A stretch of DNA of 30,201 nt. Origin: a virus. Positions 28,782-30,201 of the stretch are shown here, piece by piece (the first letter of the stretch is position 1; each line of letters opens with the position of its first letter). The notes beneath the pieces were generated by a model. It ran no database searches, had not been told where the DNA came from, and saw only the letters and a program-made list of their open reading frames with translations. Both the position numbers and the translations under genes were made by a program. The stretch is taken from IMG/VR virus record IMGVR_UViG_3300028739_000021, positions 1 through 30,201 of that record; one strand, 5' to 3'.

Positions 28782-29159
28782 TTAAAAATCAATATCGTTA
28801 TTAACATCTGTTCCAAAGCCAGTCGTATCTGTTTTATTTTCCCGTTTCTTATCTTCTTTCTTTTCTAAAAATTCAATATTTATTGCCACAATTTCAGTTG
28901 ATTGTTTTTTTACTCCATCTTTTTCGTAATTACTGATCTGCAATCTACCTTCAACTAAAACTTTTATCCCTTTTATTAGGTTATTACCCACCATTTCAGC
29001 CATTTTATCCCAACAAGTTACATTTATAAAATCTGTTCGTTTATTATCTCCAAATCCACTGTCAACTGCCAAACTAAAACTTGCTACTGCTTTACCTGCT
29101 TGTGTGTATCTAACCTCCGGATCGCGTGTTAATCTTCCGATTCCTATCCACTTGTTCAT
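28782..29159 (-). CDS. ssb: Single-stranded DNA-binding protein
   Basis: A 125-residue protein from ATG 29159 (GGGTGG about 8 nt upstream); a GTG at 29171 would give four more residues but sits on the ribosome site. The OB fold is typical of bacterial SSB: WIGIGRLTRDPEVRYTQAGK, VASFSLAVDSGFG, TDFINVTCWDKMAEMVGNNL and KVLVEGRLQISNYEKDGVKK. The C-terminal tail is polar and ends in acidic DVNNDIDF, a version of the usual DDDIPF partner-binding tail. It protects ssDNA and recruits replication and recombination proteins. Upstream of VRR-NUC in the same operon. Confidence 0.96.
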   Translation of the reverse strand: MNKWIGIGRLTRDPEVRYTQAGKAVASFSLAVDSGFGDNKRTDFINVTCWDKMAEMVGNNLIKGIKVLVEGRLQISNYEKDGVKKQSTEIVAINIEFLEKKEDKKRENKTDTTGFGTDVNNDIDF

Positions 29160-29202
29160 TTTATTTACCACCCTTTATATTTTGTAATTCTTAAGACTCT
29201 AT

Positions 29203-29478
29203 TTATTCTCTATCATCATATTCCCATTCTTCTAATTGTTCAAGAATTTCAAAAATATCATCTTCATAACTTTCAAATAAAATCCTATCTAACGCTTCCA
29301 TTAAATCATCTTCACCTTCGAATTCAGGATGTTTATTTTTAAGCTGTACATCAAAGAAAGGTTTATCACCAGTTCTTCAGTCATCGTCTTCAATCATTGA
29401 GTAATCATACTTTTCACCCATAAATTCTAATTCAATTTTTTCTATTCTGTTTTCGTAAGTTTTTGTCAACTTAGCCAT
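29203..29478 (-). pseudogene. Acidic early gene interrupted by one in-frame TGA
   Basis: ATG 29478 to TAA 29203 gives 91 codons with a single TGA (29377-29379, codon 34). Before it: MAKLTKTYENRIEKIELEFM then GEKYDYSMIEDDD. After it: RTGDKPFFDVQLKNKHPEFE, then an acidic helix ending in LEEWEYDDRE. Codon usage and acidity are the same on both sides, so it was one reading frame. One base change (TGA to TGG) would restore it with Trp. Other genes here end in TGA (the portal and the gene at 28315), so general recoding is unlikely. It may be a nonsense mutation, sequencing error or local readthrough. Confidence 0.65.
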
Positions 29479-29558
29479 CAAAATCACTCTCCATCATTTT
29501 ATTTTAACAAACCTAAACACTACTATTAAAACCATTTTAAAATCAAACCAAGCTATCG

Positions 29559-29960
29559 TTACGGCTTAATGTGGTACGATCTTGCGCTATTCTTTTCCCT
29601 AACTAATCTATGCAACTCTATAATTTCTTCTTTAGTAAATAATATTTCTAATGCAGTTTGCCGTATGTATTGTCCGTCAACATATTCCATTCCTAATTCT
29701 AGTCTGTTTCCTTCATCGCACATCCAACTATTAAATGCATCCATTTCCTCAACATTTTCACTTTCAATATGTTCCATTTGTTTCCAAGGCGTATTACTTA
29801 GATATTTCTTAGCCGACTGCACCTCAACTTCCCTTTTCTCCTGCAACTCCATCAACAAGTCGCGAACACCCTTATTAAAATTACTCTCTGAAACATTAAC
29901 GCACACTGACTTCCTCATTCCAAAGTTAAAATATTCTATTGTTTTATCCAAATCGTTCAT
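29559..29960 (-). CDS. Hypothetical early protein
   Basis: A 133-residue protein from ATG 29960, preceded by GGGGGAAG; the in-frame upstream start at 29978 lies within that site's gene and is less likely. The sequence begins MNDLDKTIEYFNFGMRKSVC, has a charged central helix (DLLMELQEKREVEVQSAKKY) and MCDEGNRLELGMEYVDGQYI, and ends LFTKEEIIELHRLVREKNSA then RSYHIKP. No family recognised. Its ATG overlaps the upstream stop (TAATG). An 80-nt gap downstream, without a clear signal, separates it from the broken gene. Confidence 0.68.
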   Translation of the reverse strand: MNDLDKTIEYFNFGMRKSVCVNVSESNFNKGVRDLLMELQEKREVEVQSAKKYLSNTPWKQMEHIESENVEEMDAFNSWMCDEGNRLELGMEYVDGQYIRQTALEILFTKEEIIELHRLVREKNSARSYHIKP

Positions 29961-30178
29961 TATTCTTCCCCCAAACAATAACCAAATTTATCTAAAATTA
30001 TATGCATTAAAACATCTTTTGCTTCTTTGCTGGTATTGTCCCCGGTAACAAACTGTCTATTATTGCAAATAGCAAGTAGCATATCACTAACCAAAATCCC
30101 TACTTCTGGCAGGTCAACGTTTTCAAATTTTAATCCCAATTGTTCACCATCATGTTCAATATGTATAATCTTTTTCAT
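29960..30178 (-). CDS. Hypothetical early protein
   Basis: A 72-residue protein with an AGGAGTAATATA site before ATG 30178. MKKIIHIEHDGEQLGLKFEN is a beta-type start. VGILVSDMLLAICNNRQFVT is a hydrophobic helix, not long enough for a confident membrane call. It ends in VLMHIILDKFGYCLGEE. No family recognised. Coupled to the next gene by TAATG. It is the first gene of the early operon inside the right edge of the window. Confidence 0.65.
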   Translation of the reverse strand: MKKIIHIEHDGEQLGLKFENVDLPEVGILVSDMLLAICNNRQFVTGDNTSKEAKDVLMHIILDKFGYCLGEE

Positions 30179-30201
30179 TATATTACTCCTATTTATTTAA
30201 T

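Noticed and set aside
29203-29478. Phage-wide UGA-to-Trp recoding
   Set aside because: The portal ends in TGA within an ATGA overlap and other genes end in TGA, while long genes use TGG and have no internal TGA. One interrupted gene is not enough.
29569-30048. 159-codon rightward open frame
   Set aside because: Antisense to two coupled leftward early genes with ribosome sites; composition is that of an antisense shadow (Ser/Leu/Cys-rich) and it has no start signals.

Overview
The window is about 30 kb of a tailed-phage (podovirus) genome, free or integrated. It carries one long leftward late operon (about 26.5 kb down to 0.6 kb) that follows the T7 / Bordetella BPP-1 plan. The order is small terminase, a winged-helix-like protein, large terminase, portal, a Bbp19-like protein, a large unknown protein, scaffold, Bbp17-type major capsid, Bbp16-type cement protein, tail tubular A and B, gp13/gp14/gp15/gp16-like ejection proteins, a T7-type tail-fibre adaptor, two receptor-binding proteins, a SPRY-domain protein and small membrane (lysis-type) proteins. 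The DNA is A+T-rich, with strong AGGAGG ribosome binding sites and Firmicute-style TTGACA/TATAAT promoters. A T7-like podovirus in such a background would fit a low-GC host with an outer membrane, for example a member of the Negativicutes. That host call is inference only.

Layout. (1) 1-233: the start of a leftward early operon, with an excisionase-like HTH protein and the first codons of a probable replisome organiser. (2) 342-577: a small rightward reading frame broken by a TAG, then a bidirectional terminator. (3) 609-5353: tail tip and lysis-type genes, leftward. (4) 5387-6449: a rightward cassette inserted between the tail-adaptor and ejection-protein genes. It has a perfect consensus promoter with a palindrome in its spacer, a ribbon-helix-helix protein, a Rha-family protein with an antirepressor-like C-terminus, a 49-residue membrane protein and a terminator shared with the facing gene. 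(5) 6448-26440: ejection, tail, capsid and packaging genes, leftward, with a strong terminator just after the capsid genes and a structured leader before the scaffold gene. (6) 26545-27013: a two-gene rightward mini-operon with its own consensus promoter and terminator, at the early/late boundary. (7) 27018-30178: the 3' part of a leftward early operon with SSB, a VRR-NUC nuclease and many small unknown genes, one of them broken by an in-frame TGA.

The most notable element is the rightward cassette at 5.4-6.4 kb. In organisation, position and operator placement it parallels the P22 immunity-I (arc/ant) locus, which also lies between the ejection genes and the tailspike gene and whose Arc operator also lies between -35 and -10. 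The protein families differ (Rha-type instead of P22 Ant), so this may be an independently built regulatory or superinfection-control cassette. Other points of interest are a 1661-residue ejection protein with three hydrolase-like motifs (M15 peptidase, lytic transglycosylase, HExxH), a 762-residue unknown protein between portal and scaffold, paired palindromes 32 bp apart upstream of the winged-helix-like gene, and a leader with two hairpins and three Shine-Dalgarno sequences in front of scaffold and capsid genes.
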